Notes: generated by a model from the letters alone, not told the origin. Shown: positions 35,466-56,180, counted from the first letter of the stretch. The stretch is DNA of 64,000 bases from Portunus trituberculatus (GCF_017591435.1 NC_059303.1:6077860-6141859), one strand, 5' to 3'. A program made the numbers and translations.

Positions 35466-36477
35466 AAAAAAAGGGAAAAACATGGAAGTCAGATTAAGGC
35501 ACTCGAGTTTCCGCGATAACCCTCGAAAAACTCTCCCTCGTAATGGCCCTAAGGAAGAAAACTGTGGGCGTTGCATAACTCAGCCGTAAGTGTGTCTGGC
35601 CCTCACTGCTGCCTTCATTACCGCGGAAAAACAGGCTGGCCAGTGTCTCGGTCCACCGTCAGCCCGGCCAACGCAGGCAAGGGAGAGAGAGAATGGGAGG
35701 TGTAAGGGTACAGAGGAAAAGAATCAGAAAGAAAAGGAGAAAGACCTACGAAGTATGAAGAGGGGAAGAAAGTGGAAGAGGGAAAGGAAAGAGAGCAGAG
35801 CATTGAAAGAAAAGCGTGTTAAATGTCAAGAAGAATCGAAGGAGTTAAGGAAAGAAGAAAGAGGCAAGAAGCGTAAAAATGAACCCTAACAGCAAGGCAA
35901 AGAGGAAAAATGTAAGAAGTGCAGACAAGAACCGAAAGTGCAATGGACGGAAGAACAGAACCAAGAGACCAAAGAGAAAGGAAAAGACCTAAGAAGTGCA
36001 GATTATAGATAAAAGAGTTGAAGGTCATATACTTTTCCAATATTCCTTTCTAAATTCGACAGCTCCAGTCCAGGGTCGTTTACCCGAGCACGTTTTATCG
36101 CCTCGCCTCCGTCACTGCGGACCTCCATCACCCTATGTAAAGTCACGACGACAAGTACATTCATCTTTCTGCCGGGTCAGGTCGCCCTCACACTCTATGC
36201 CTGCTTCGGGGCGACAGTTATTAGCGCTGCACCGCGACACCACCCACGCCAGCGACTCTTTCTTTCACTGCCAGCTTTTATGTAGCCTCGAAAACACGGC
36301 ATCCACTATAGATAAACCCTCTGACTAAGCCTATTCATAATACGAGAAAAACCGACCCACAACACTATAAGGAATAATCACAGCTTTGTTTATTTCTTGT
36401 GTAAACTTCTAAGGTGTTAAGAGACAGTTGTGACTCGCTTAGAATAGCCTCCCTTCGCGCCGCGCCACGCCTGACAC

Positions 36478-36696
36478 ATGGCGGCAACAGAGAAATACAC
36501 TGAGGAAAAATTAAGTTGTGAATTCTGTAAAGAAACACACGCCAATGTACTCAACACTGAGACCCGAAAAACAGAGCGTCCTTGCAGCGGTCTTCTGACA
36601 GTCGACCTTGGCACGGAGGAGGCTGGCGGGGCGACGGGGGAGCAGAAAAGGAGGGTCAAGGAAGAGCTGGTGATAATGAGCGGAGGTCCACGTTAA
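36478..36696 (+). CDS. Small open frame, 72 codons, doubtful
   Basis: A 72-codon frame starts ATGGCGGCAACAG after a short GC-rich patch and has a mixed, non-repetitive composition, including a CEFC pair near residues 14-17. There is no recognised domain, no regulatory signal and a poor base at -3. It could be a first exon or a chance frame. Confidence 0.12.
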   Translation: MAATEKYTEEKLSCEFCKETHANVLNTETRKTERPCSGLLTVDLGTEEAGGATGEQKRRVKEELVIMSGGPR

Positions 36697-37247
36697 CCGC
36701 AAGATGTGTGAATATTAAGGTGGTAATGAGGGCAATACTCGGCGCTGCTGCATGAGATTTGAACGTAAACAAAAAAATACTGAGAAAATCAAGGAAAAAA
36801 GCAGAGAAAGAGATCCATAAATATAGCACAACATTAGAAGAGACATTACTCTTTCAGCTGACGGACGCACTGTGCATGTCGCGCGAGAGGAGAAGCGAGA
36901 TGCCATCCACTCCGGTGGTTCTGGGGCAGCGGCGCGAAGGCTGCGAACATCTCACAAAGCTGCAGCTAAAATCAACGCAACTCGTAAATTCTGATTCACC
37001 GCGCTGCTCGAGGATCCACGAGCGGAGAGCCACGGCCACGCTAATGCCGGGCCATTACCGGCGTGATACAGCCACGCCAGGAAATTTCCAAAAGCGCTCG
37101 TGACATATCCTGCTGCTCCTCCTGCCGCAGCGTCAACCCGCACACGGTCTTCCCGGACGCACGCTGCTTTGTATTTCGTATTCATGTGACTTTCTATCAT
37201 ACTTGAAACACTGAACAATCCTTATTACTGCAACAGCTTGTACTTAA

Positions 37248-37392
37248 TATTACTGCTACTACTACTACGACTTCGAGCACTATAACTATTACTACTATTA
37301 CTGCTATTACTACTACTACTGTTACTATTATTCATATTACTACTATACTACTACTACTAGTATTACTACTACTATTACTACCACTACTACTG
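37248..37392. repeat. Imperfect (ACT/ATT)n tract
   Basis: About 145 bp of mixed ACT and ATT triplets. Confidence 0.9.
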
Positions 37393-40300
37393 TTGTTTGT
37401 GTTTCTACACCTATTCTAAATCAGGTCGACTTAATTGTCATCTGTCAGTCAACGTGTTGTGTCATATCATCTCACGCTAACGCCCAGTAAATACGTGATT
37501 AGCTGTGGGTTATATATAGCATCGCTGCGACAATTATAGCTTGTACCGATTCTACGCAGCAAAGAAGTTGGCGACTTGCCTTGTTTGACTATTCGCACTG
37601 TGTTGCATGCCGACGCAGTGCCTTCACCCAGATCATCCGTTACCTTCAGCTCCGGCACATAGTACATAGCCTTGTCTTTCCTTTCATTTACCTCTTATTC
37701 GTTACATATTCCCAAATCTGTCAACAGTAGCTTCCGTTCCGTTCAGTCCCGTTCCGTCAGGCACGGACTGTGCCACTAACTTCATCCACTCTCCCGCTCG
37801 TGCCACCTCGCCACGCTGCACCACCTCCACCACCATCACCACCACTGCAGCCTCCCCGATCAACCATGACCATGCTTGAGCCTGGCACGCCCGGGAGGCA
37901 GCCTTGCTTCCCTCCCCTCCCTGAAACACAATCATGGATAGAATTGCTTCCAACTACAATACGATAAACTTACTACTGCCGTACCCTGCGTGCTCTCCTA
38001 AATATTAGAAGACTTAACAAACACACGCACACCAGAATTCACAAACACATACGTTTTGATTCTGCCTCAGATGTGTGTCTTACTTTTTAGCAGAGTACGT
38101 AAAAGATGTATTTTTGTATTTTCATATTGGACGAAACTTCGAAAAAAAAAAAAAATAAATAAATAAAAACATAACAAGGTCAAGTTCACCGTTATCGAGG
38201 AGGTAGCAGGGCCTCTACCGGCGGGCGAAACAACTATGTAGCCTGTCACATCGCCTCTCCACCTTTAAAATAGCTGTATTTTTTGTTACCCCCTCGAAAA
38301 CGAAAACGGTACTCAACAGACGATTTTTTTTACCTTCTGATAAGGACGTGATACTTTAAACCAAAATTGTGGAAATGTGAAACCAATGGAGCATGTAACT
38401 CATGGGTCTGGGAGGGAGCAAGGAAGGGATTCAATGGGGCACAGAGGGGGCAGAGAAGGGGCGGAGAGGGGGAATGGGTGGGAGCAGGACACGTAGGGGT
38501 GGCCTGGGTTGTATAAAGGTTCATTGGATCTCATAATTTTGCTACTTGCTCGCAATCTTCCGTGTTTATTTTTTGCCTGTAAATCTTTGTAGTCCATTGG
38601 GTCCCATTCTCATTGGCGTCCGTCATCAGTGTGGCTTGATGGGTTGATAGTGGCGCCATAATTCTCTAATACGAGGGTTGCTGCTCACTCCAGCACATAC
38701 ACAACACACACGTACTCGCCAATAACTCTTAGGCGTATTTGGCAACACAGGAATAATTCACGATACCAGAATATTCACTGGAAAGAACAACTGGATGTTA
38801 ACTTTCTCTGTATCGAAGGAGTAAGTTTGTAAATTTAACAAAAAATGTACATTTACGTTATAAAAAATTCACCTTGGACTTGGTTTTCTGATTGTACAAA
38901 TTGAAGAGGTGGATTACATTAATTTCATTCAGTATTGAAATTCTACCTATTCATCATCCACAAAAGAATTTAATAAAGGCGAATGGGAAAGAAGATAAGT
39001 AGTAATAAGAAGTTTAGTGGTAATAACAATGGTAGGAGTTTGATTTTTAAGCAGGTGTATAAGTAAAGACAATCATTCATAGAAAGTTTTGTCATATATC
39101 GCCCTTACATACTTCTTTTTCCAGTTTTCAAACATGACTCAATGACACGAGCTCTCTGTGTTCTGGTATTTACATTTTATATCCATAAAAAGTGTATAGA
39201 ATAATGAATAGATGAATAAAAGTATCGCACCAATAGAAACAAAACAAATAGCATCAATTTCTGAGTGTGACACAATTGTCATGAACAATACAATGTCAAT
39301 GTAACATTTATTACTTATAACTGAAAAATTTTACCTTCACTGCTGGATGTTGCTTTCACGTGAAATACAGCGACACAAAACTAATGCAGGTATTTAAATG
39401 AGCCATCCATCACTTCACAGTTTAGTCTTGACAGTACAATACTAAAATCATTAATGTCTCTTCCTCTTATTGTATTCCACCAGCACTTTGTCTTTTCATA
39501 ATTTCTTTAAATGTTGATTACCTTTACATTAAGAAAAGACTCAAAGAAAAACACTCACTGGGCAAAGGGAAAATTTTATGAACAATAGGTATAGAGTGAA
39601 ATTTATTCTTTTCATAATAGGAATGACCGATTTGAAAATGCTCCATTGACTTCAAGCACTACAGCAACAGGATCACACTGAAACGCTTGTAACCTCAGGA
39701 CACGGGCTGGGATGGATGGGGTTGGACAGGCTATGGAGAGTGAGTGGGGACGTGGGTGTGGTTAAGTGGCCAGTGTGTCAGCAATATTATGACTATTCTG
39801 TGCAGGCGTTGGACCATGAATTACTGGCAGTGTTATGTGGCGTGAACATCGCTATATGGCAGGGGTCAGCTGTGGTGAGGGCGTGGTTGTGTAGTGTGGG
39901 CAGGTAAACCATCAGATAAATCATAAGTGTGAGGTTGATCCCCTCTTCGTCACCCAACACCTGCCACGCACAAATCACTTCTCCAACGGCAGTTAGTTAT
40001 TTTTGTAAAGCCTAAAGAGGGGAGAGGTGTGCGGGAGGTATGTTAAAGATGGAGAGGAGGCGAAGTATAAGGGGCACGTTTAGGGAAGGAAGTGCAATAG
40101 GTGAGGTAATAGGGAGGAAGCGATAAGGAGATAAAAGATAACGCAAGATAAAAAAAAAGGAAAAGGAAATGAAGAGGGAGGTAAATGAGAAATAGACGGA
40201 AAATAATGAAAATAGAGGTTAGAGGAGAGACGAGTAAGAAGACTCAGAGAGGGAAGGATGGGTACGTTGCAAATGAAATATAAGAGAGATAACAGATGAG

Positions 40301-40888
40301 GGAGAGGGATGGAAGAGAGGGGAAGGTAAGAGGAGGAAAGTAGGAAAGTTAAGGAGGGATGATGAAGGGGAGGTAAAGAGGTAGTGAGCACGCGAGAAAA
40401 AAAAAAAAATGGGTTTGTGTTCTCACTTCATAAATAACTTTAAAAAGGTTAAATAAAGTAAGGTGATTTCCGAGTACATTCAATATTTACACGTTGTCAT
40501 TCCTTATAAGTATTTTTTATATATAAATATACATCCTTTGTCCTCTTTCCTCTTCTTACCATCCTTTCATTCAATTATGCATTCCTCCCTTCATCATCCT
40601 TGTCCGACCAGCACCTAAGCACATTCCTCTCTCATCATCCTTTCCTGAGTCACAACCTTTTCACCTCACCACGCGGTCTTCCCTTCACATGCCCACCTAA
40701 ACACGCCCCTATGGCAAGTCAAAGTCACCTAATTTTCCCTCACGACACACACCCAATGAGCTATCTCCTCTCCGTGGCGACGTTAGCTCTGAGACATATA
40801 TCCTCCCGTCATTTATCTGTGTAAGTAATGTGTCGAGGCCCCAGCGTCCGTAGTAGAAAAACTGACTCCTGACACGAGGGCAAAAAAG
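37393..40888. other. No gene recognised
   Basis: AT-rich 38680-39650 and a strongly purine-rich block at 40020-40390. No domain-like frame. Confidence 0.5.
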
Positions 40889-41240
40889 GAGGTACACAAG
40901 GTTCCCTCAGTTATCTCTCTCCACCGCGTTAGTTTAAGTTTGTTACCTTTATCTCCGGCACTTTAGATAAGCTTATTCTTTCGTTCTTGTCATCAATCAA
41001 TGTTGTTTAAAAGGTGAAGTACAGAAGATTACGCGTTACCTTACATCTGTGACCTTATATACGTGTTGGTTTAAGTTTATTACCATTTATCAGCTGTTTA
41101 AGATAAGCTTATTCTTGTTCAGAGGACGAAGTACACAAGATTGTAGAACGTTACCAAAAACATGTGAACTTATCTCCGTTGATTTGAATTGATTTATTCT
41201 TTCATTCATGTTATTCTGTTAACTGGATGTATACAGTAAG
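40889..41240 (+). repeat. Tandem repeat, about 112-127-bp unit, three diverged copies
   Basis: AAGTACACAAG-like starts occur at 40889, 41016 and 41128. Each is followed by a GTTACC/TTATCTCCG segment, then TTTAAGTTT and TAAGATAAGCTTATTC-like segments; the third copy is the most degraded. Confidence 0.55.
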
Positions 41241-41937
41241 TATATATCCACTTACATGATTCAAACATCATTACAAAAGACCATAAAGAATATCAGTCAT
41301 CATCAAATTATTAGCGTCTTTGTTTTCATGGTTTCTTAAATTTCAGGACACGCCAGAAAAAAAATAAAATAAAATTGAAACTGACACACTAAAAAACAAA
41401 ACAGGGTACATTTTTTTTTTACTTTGACAAAGAAAGATTTTTTTTTTTCAGTTTTCTTTTGTCTTTCTCTTTTTGGGGGAAAATACGGACCTACTATGAT
41501 TGCTTCTTGCACTTTCCCACCTTCCTTAATCTTCTTGTATTTTCACGTTCCATCTTATGAATATAAAAAAAAAATAAACAAGAATCAGCAACACTAAGCC
41601 GTAAGAGAAAATTCAGCCTGATAAACAATTTTTCTCCTCGCATCATGAAAAGATTAAATTGTAAATGTTTCCTTTTTGGTGTTGCTTCATTTCAATTCGC
41701 ATATTCAGGCCGTCAGCGGTGCAATATTGCCTTCACAACACAACAATATATCAGACCCATCGCGCAACACTGATAAATATTCAGTAGTCCCGCCAAGACT
41801 GACCGCCTCAACCTGCCTGTGATTTTTAGTTCCATCAAACACTCGACAGCTCAGAAACACCCGACACTAAACAGTCTGTGGAGATAAAGTTTTAGTAGCT
41901 AAGAAATTGTGGCTTATCATTCAGAATAGTCGTGGAA

Positions 41938-42205
41938 ACAGGATGCAATAATTCTTAGTAGTAATGGAAATAAGTCCCACAATTGTGTGTAATAATGGAA
42001 ATAAGACGCATGATTCATGTTAATAGAAATGAAAGGTAGAATTCGAGATAATAATCTAAAGACGAATATTAAAGGAAAAAATGCATAACAATGGGAAGCA
42101 AATGCATAATTGGAAGTAATAATTGAAATATGACGCTTAATTCGTATAGTAGATGAAATGCGGCGCACAATTCATGTTAATTGTTACAATAAGACGACAA
42201 ATGGA
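41938..42205 (+). repeat. Minisatellite, about 31-bp AT-rich unit
   Basis: A unit built on AATGGAAATAAGACGCA followed by TAATTCATGTTAAT recurs about eight times with many substitutions and length changes. The clearest copies are at about 41960-42035 and 42115-42200. Confidence 0.55.
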
Positions 42206-42694
42206 AAATAATGGAAATAATGAAAAATGCAAAAGTCAGACTCACAGAAAATGAGTCAAATCTTTTCCATACCAAATTAGATAAACTGCTATCGGAAACA
42301 AATTTAAGAAAAAAAAAAAAATAATGAAACACCACACTTTTTATTCTCATATTAAAAACAATAAAGAAACAGAAAAAAAATATTACCAAACCTTTGAAGA
42401 TAAATTGTGTTCGCCAGCAACGGAAGAACATAAACGAAGAATAATATACTCTGCCGATGTACAAATTTAGTTCACGTCAAAACACAGCAAGGCAAGCAAG
42501 AACAATAATTCCAACAGAGCAAGATCAGCCGCTATGAGGAAATGAGGTACGTTGCCCGGCCACCCACTGCTCGCTTACCCGGACTGGCTGGCAAGGGTCC
42601 GGATGTCCACCTCAGATAACCGACATCGATCAGGTCAAAGTGGAAAAAAAGGCTCTAATATCCGGAAGCAATCGGCTGTTGGCAAATATGTTTC

Positions 42695-42718
42695 GAGAGA
42701 GAGAGAGAGAGAGAGAGA
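42695..42718. repeat. (GA)n microsatellite
   Basis: A 24-bp array with an inverted TC partner 11 bases away. Confidence 0.9.
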
Positions 42719-42728
42719 TTAAGTGTGT

Positions 42729-42729
<1 letters not shown>

Positions 42730-42767
<38 letters not shown>
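42730..42767. repeat. (CT)n microsatellite
   Basis: A 38-bp array, the inverted partner of 42695-42718. Confidence 0.9.
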
Positions 42768-42768
<1 letters not shown>

Positions 42769-43308
42769 ACCCCCTTGCATGTGTTTTTTCCTTCCTCTTC
42801 TTCCCTCTTAACAACGCATCCTAATTAGACAGCAAGCGTTAGCAGAATGTTCCTCCTTAGTCAACAATTTAAAGTTTACACCGTCCTACTCAGCACCTTT
42901 CCCTCTCAAGCACCACACGTCACTGAGAGATACAACGCAATGTAAAACCAGAGAAAAAAAATAGTGTATAAAAGCTATAATGTAAATGTTTTATACTACG
43001 TCATCCCCTTCCATTACTTTTTGAAGCAAGACTATTAAACTTCACGGAGTTGAAATATACGGGCGATTGAGGTGCTGTGATAATACTCCTTAGCCAGAAC
43101 ACTGCTCGCTTTTCCCCTTCGCCGCAATTTCCTACTTTTAGAGGCGCATTCTTCTTCATAACAAATGACCTCCTGGTTCTTACATTATCCTGTCAGTGAT
43201 GAGACTCACCGGGAACAAGAGAGACGATGTTATTGGAAAGCTTCCCTCCTCTAGTTTTTATGTCTCTTTTCCTCTCGTTTTCTCTCTTTCCCTAGTGCCG
43301 CTACACCC

Positions 43309-43392
43309 TATATTCAGAAACGTTTTGCTCTCTTACAGACATGATTAGCCGGGTTTCTAAGAGTGTTTTTCCTCTTAATACTATAGAAATCT

Positions 43393-43435
<43 letters not shown>

Positions 43436-43628
43436 CTACTACTGTCTACTACTGCATATATTTTACCATGAGTGTTTTCAGGGGACACAAAGATGATCAA
43501 GCGGGTTTTCACGAGGGTTTATCATGTTAATAGTATGACTTTTTTTTTTCATTCGACACTAGAACCATAAAAGCACCTTCAAAAACAGTGAAACTTCAAG
43601 TATAACCTATTGAACGTAGTGGAGGTGC

Positions 43629-43632
<4 letters not shown>
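43309..43632 (-). mobile_element. Family B repeat carrying an internal (CT)n array
   Basis: It starts TATTCAGAAACGTTTTGCTC and later contains CACTAGAACCATAAAAGCAC, GTGAAACTTCAAGTATAACC and GTAGTGGAGGTGC, collinear with the reverse complement of the 62.8-kb copy. A (CT)n array (43396-43432) sits inside, and a (GA)n array starts exactly where the other terminus should be. Confidence 0.5.
43396..43432. repeat. (CT)n inside family B
   Basis: A 37-bp array within the family B copy at 43309-43632. Confidence 0.95.

Positions 43633-43711
<79 letters not shown>
43632..43711. repeat. (GA)n microsatellite at a family B end
   Basis: An 80-bp array, with an inverted TC array only 10 bases away. Confidence 0.95.
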
Positions 43712-43715
<4 letters not shown>

Positions 43716-43719
43716 TAAG

Positions 43720-43721
<2 letters not shown>

Positions 43722-43757
<36 letters not shown>
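43722..43757. repeat. (TC)n microsatellite
   Basis: A 36-bp array, the inverted partner of 43632-43711. Confidence 0.95.
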
Positions 43758-43761
<4 letters not shown>

Positions 43762-46092
43762 AAAGAATAGTTTCAGAATATGGTGCTACGAGGGGTCGGG
43801 GGAAGGAGGCACAGAACGCGACCTCCAGCTCCCAGCAGCCTCAGGGAGTAGAGTCACGATGGGTGATTTATCATCCTGACGAGCCGCCTCACACCCTCCA
43901 AGACACAACCCAAGAGTTTCCTTCACCCCTCCCCACGTAATACAAAAAATCACATCAGACCACTTAAAAATCACGCCCAACTTAACATGGCCGGAAAAGA
44001 ATGCAAAGAGCGCCTCCCTTGAAAGACTAGAAAGGGAAAAAATATAAGGTTATCTCATCAATCAGTTTCTAGTTCCCTCTCTCCCTCCCTCCCTCCCTCC
44101 CTCTCCCTGTACTTTAGTGATGAAGGAGACATCATCTACCTTGTCTCCTCACTCTCCAGACGAAAAAAGCGACCAGACCGATCCTATACTGACCTGATCT
44201 GTCATAGCCCAGCAAGACTCAAGACTCGTAATGGAACAAACCTGTATACTGTACGGTGTTTATCGACAAGTATTTACCTGCAACGAAAAGAGGAATATCA
44301 AATTAGACAAAAATCGAATGAATATTAAAGAAATTAAGAAAATAAGAAAAAAATATGAAAAAAGAAAGGCATAAAGAATACATGCATAAAAAAATTCCAC
44401 AAATCAGCAGAATATTTGTTACACTGGATTATTGAAAAAGAAAGTTAACTAAAAAATAGTTGTTGAACATACACAAAGAATACAATTGAAAACAAAAAAG
44501 CAGCTTTATACTGAAAAAAAAAAGAAAAACAGCCCAAAATAAACTTAGAAAATTATAACTACACAACACAAAAATAGAATAAATTAAAAATAATGATAAA
44601 TGAACAAAAAAATAAAAATAAACAAAGAAACAAACCCCCGAAAAAAAATTGAAACACCAGTGAACTCACCAGAGCAAACCGAAAAAACCCTCACAAAACC
44701 AGGAAAGCCACAAGTAAGCTACGTACCCAACAGATAACACAGAAATAGAGAGAAACCCAACACTGAAAAATGGCAGAGGGGAGCATGACCGTCCAGCGCA
44801 TCCATGAACCTGCATTCTGGAAAGGGAAACCTCATCACCGGAACTGAGGCGAAGGACGACCTCCCATAAAGGAAAGAGAAACATAATACACACGACACCC
44901 CCACAAAGCGACAAGACTCCAGCAGTGAAAACAGCCTGTGAGAATCTTACAGAGGGAAGAGAGGAGAGGGAAGGATAGGACGGAGCTACTGGGGAAAAGG
45001 ACGGCAGGGGGGTTGAGGCAGGAAGGCGAGCCATTGAGAAGCTATGGATGGAGTGCATGCATGAAAGGGGAGGGTGAAAACGATAACCGTAGATGGACAA
45101 AGAGGAGGATGTCATAATAAAGGAGAGGAAGGGAGCAAGGGAAGGAAAACAGGAAGGCCCGCCAGTGTGCCGCCCGGGATGAAGACGGCAAAGAAGACGA
45201 AAGGAGAGGAGAAGGAGGAGGAAGAGGGAAGGAAGAGTCGCTAGGAGTGAAAGCTTACACGCAAATTCACGCAGAAAACACACGCTCTCATATAGAAAAA
45301 AATATGAGAATAAATAAAAGGATATAACAAAAACAAAAGCAACAAAAAGTAAAATAAATCAGTAATGAGAAGAATAATGTAGACTGTGATATTGACGACG
45401 ATGCAAAATAGAACCAACACCTTCTTCTACCAAAACAATTAGTAAGGACTCCAAAAGAGAAGGAAGATGGCGGTCATTTAGAGGACTCAATGGTGATATA
45501 ATGGCCGATTTTTCAGGATACAAGGATAACTTTTTTTCGCTTTAATTCCTCCACCCGAGAGAGAATGAGAGAGTGATGGACGGCCGTGAGTGATTAGGAA
45601 TTTTAAGACGCGAAGGAATGTGATGAGAAGTGAAGGATTATTGAAGGCGTCTGTGGGTGTGTGAGTGTGTGGGTGTGTGAGTGTGAGTGTGTGAATGTGA
45701 GTGTGGGTCTGACAGAAAGTGCAAGAGAGTGAATGTATTAGAGTGCCCAAGAATGAGTGAAAGCATGAATAAGATAACATGAAATAGAATGAATCAGAAA
45801 ATAATATTATGTAGGAGTGAGAGTGTAAAATATACAACGAATATATCTTAGTGCATATGAGTAGTGTATAAAACTGAATGTATGAAACTGCATGAGTGAG
45901 AATGTACGAGTGAGTGTGTGCGAGTATGCATGAATGTGTTAAATAGTGAGAGGAAGAATGTGAGAGGAAGAGATGCTGCAGTGTGGTGGAAAATAGAAAG
46001 AGGGAGAGTGACAATAAAGGAAGAGTGCGCATGTGCAGGAGACTGTGAGAGAGAGTGACATATAGAAGGGGGAGGAGGGGGATGAGGAGGAG
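43758..46092. other. No gene recognised
   Basis: A-rich 44280-44660, then a mixed stretch with a 205-codon minus frame (44666-45283). That frame is Leu/Ser-rich from purine-biased DNA and has no recognisable motif. Confidence 0.5.
45655..45712. repeat. Imperfect (GTGTGA)n tract
   Basis: About 58 bp of GTGTGTGAGT-like repeats. Scattered GAGTGTG/GAATGTG words continue to about 45965, suggesting a decayed longer array. Confidence 0.75.
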
Positions 46093-46290
46093 AAAGAGGA
46101 GGAGGAGGAGGAGGAGGAGGAGGAGGAGGAGGAGGAGGAGGAGGAGGAGGAGGAGGAGGAGGAGGAGGAGGAGGAGGAGGAGGAGGAGGAGGAGGAGGAG
46201 AAGGAGAAGGAGAAGGAGAAGGAGAAGGAGAAGGAGGAGGAGCAGGAGGAGGAGGAGGAGGAGGAGGGGGAGAAGGAAGGAGGAGGAGAT
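46093..46290. repeat. (GGA)n with an embedded (GAGAAG)n block
   Basis: About 198 bp of GGA triplets, with a hexanucleotide GAGAAG segment at about 46198-46235. The poly-Arg, poly-Leu and poly-Ser frames across it are artefacts. Confidence 0.95.
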
Positions 46291-46885
46291 GAGGAAGGTG
46301 GTGATGAAGGTAAAACTAATGAGGGGCATAAGAAAACAAAAGGGAGAAAATGCGAGTGATGATGAAGACACACTGAGATAATACGTCGCCTTAAAGGAAA
46401 CTTGCACAAACCACCGGGACTTTCTCAAAATTTGCCTCATATTTCATTCCAGCATCTGATTGCAAGAGTCTGGAGGCACAAACTCAGAAACACTTAGAAA
46501 AAAAACAAAATCCAGTACCAAGATCATTATAATTATTATGAAGGTGTAGATCATAAAAGTGACAGGCAAAATTAAACGCTAAAAAATTACAAAAATATCT
46601 ATTGTCTTAACAATAAAAAAAAAAAAAACGTTAAAGAAGAAAAAATAATACTAAGACTCCAGAACCATATGGGAACATCATAATGAAAGGCAACTGAACA
46701 AGTCAACGGTTTCCACGTACTTTGAAGAAATATATAACTAGCATAAAAAAACACAAGGGCAGAACAAACGTCAAGAAATAAAACACTGAAAGAAAAAAAC
46801 ACAAACTAAATAAAGAAAAGTAAGTATGCAAAACACAGAGAAAGATGAAAATAAACGATATGACCAAAACACATCCCATGAACAC

Positions 46886-47091
46886 TTAACCCTTCAGTAC
46901 TAGGATGTATTTTTACCTTGAATTTTGGATATGACTAGATTATTTTATATACATTAAGAAGGGTCTATGGAGATCAGAAGATTAATGTCCAGAGTCTTCA
47001 CTATTCTAATCCTCACATAACTTTCTGAAGCTGTTTAATATCACCATATAGTAAATGAATATGAAACACGTCCTGCAACTTAAGAGGTTAG
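46886..47091 (+). mobile_element. Family A MITE-like element, copy 4
   Basis: It starts TTAACCCTTCAGTACTAGG and ends AAGAGGTTA, with the shared internal block TTCTGAAGCTGTTTAATATC. It is more diverged in the middle than copies 1-3 but collinear throughout. Confidence 0.65.
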
Positions 47092-47436
47092 GTAAGATAA
47101 ATAAACAAAAATATAAATAAGTGAATGAAAATGTAAACCCTAAAAAAAACAGAAGCAGGTAAAACACACACTGAAACACCGAACATTCCGTGAAAGACAG
47201 CTTCTCATTTTCTGCTTAAGGAGTGAGAGATGCAGCCAATAAAGCCAAGAAGAGGCCGGAAGGAAGGCAGGGACTGAAAAGCGTCGCCAGAATGTATAGT
47301 TTCTCGATTACTAATATATTTCATCCATTCAGGCGCGGGTTTTCTTCCTCTTCTCCTTTTCCAGTATTTTCAAACAGGTAATTTCTTTGTCTATCCAAGC
47401 AATACCTGATGCATTGATTAAATTACGGAAGGAAGG

Positions 47437-50698
<3,262 letters not shown>

Positions 50699-50777
<79 letters not shown>
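50699..50777. repeat. (GT)n microsatellite left of the SINE fragment
   Basis: A 79-bp array; corresponds to the SINE's (CA)n tail in inverse orientation. Confidence 0.95.
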
Positions 50778-50784
<7 letters not shown>

Positions 50785-50791
50785 TGTTTGT

Positions 50792-50887
50792 TTGTGTAAT
50801 TCACCACGGTAGCCTGCTGGTCACCCAGCCAGTCTTCCCCGTTACGGAGCGAGCTCAGAACTCATAGACAAATCTTCGGGTAGGACT
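50792..50887 (-). mobile_element. 5'-truncated SINE copy (tail part of the 17.7-kb family)
   Basis: On the minus strand this segment matches the 3' part of the SINE at 17719-17983, sharing the CAGTCCTACCCGAAGAT block, the TATGAGTTCTGAGCTC block and the GGGTGACCAGCAGGC block. The tRNA-like head is missing. (GT)n arrays flank it on both sides, the left one corresponding to the (CA)n tail of the full copy. Confidence 0.65.
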
Positions 50888-50894
50888 GTGTGTG

Positions 50895-50953
<59 letters not shown>
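50888..50953. repeat. (GT)n microsatellite right of the SINE fragment
   Basis: A 66-bp array beginning at the truncation point of the SINE. Confidence 0.95.
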
Positions 50954-55670
<4,717 letters not shown>

Positions 55671-56180
55671 GGTCAACTCTACGGACTCTGTGACTCGTTT
55701 TTTACTTAACATGGATCGTGATGTCCTAATCGATCCGTGATGACCCTTACTAGTGACCAGTTTTAGTTTATGTCTTTGGCACTGTATTTAAAACCTTTCA
55801 CTATCAGAAGGTGGGAAAGGTCAAGTCAACGGACGCATCAACCCGCCTTTGACTTAGCATACATCAGCGTCTGCCTTAATGACTCTTAATGGTGGTAAGT
55901 TTTTCTAGTGGCTAGTTTTTCATGGTTTTCCGGGACTGTATTTATTTCTTACCATGAGAAGGTGGAAAGGTCAAGACAGTGAACACATCATCCCACCTTT
56001 GACTTATCATACGTTAGCGTCTGTCTTGATGGCGCTCAATGGTGGTCAGCTTTCTTTATGTTTCTCTGGTGCAGTATTTGACACAGTCTCCAAAACATGG
56101 CAGTGGATTTCAACTCTATGGACACCTTGACTTGTCTGTGACTTAGCATGCATCATAGTGTCTGCCTTAATCGACCCGTG
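55671..56180 (+). repeat. Tandem repeat, about 140-150-bp unit, about 3.4 copies
   Basis: GGTCAAG/CTC unit starts occur at 55671, 55819, 55969 and about 56109. Units share TTTGACTTAGCATACATCA, CGTCTGCCTTAATG, CTAGTGGCTAG-like and AGAAGGTGGAAA segments. Copies 2 and 3 are the most similar; copy 4 is partial. Confidence 0.65.

Larger units (their letters stand above)
33736..37247. other. No confirmed gene
   Basis: Pyrimidine-rich 33850-34145, purine-rich 34800-35030 and 35680-35990. Contains only the doubtful 72-codon frame at 36478. Confidence 0.5.

Noticed and set aside
44666..45283. 205-codon minus frame
   Set aside because: Leu/Ser/Phe-rich composition from purine-biased DNA and no recognisable domain.
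46055..46381. Arg-rich frame, and Leu- and Ser-rich frames opposite, at the GGA array
   Set aside because: They are translations of a trinucleotide repeat.
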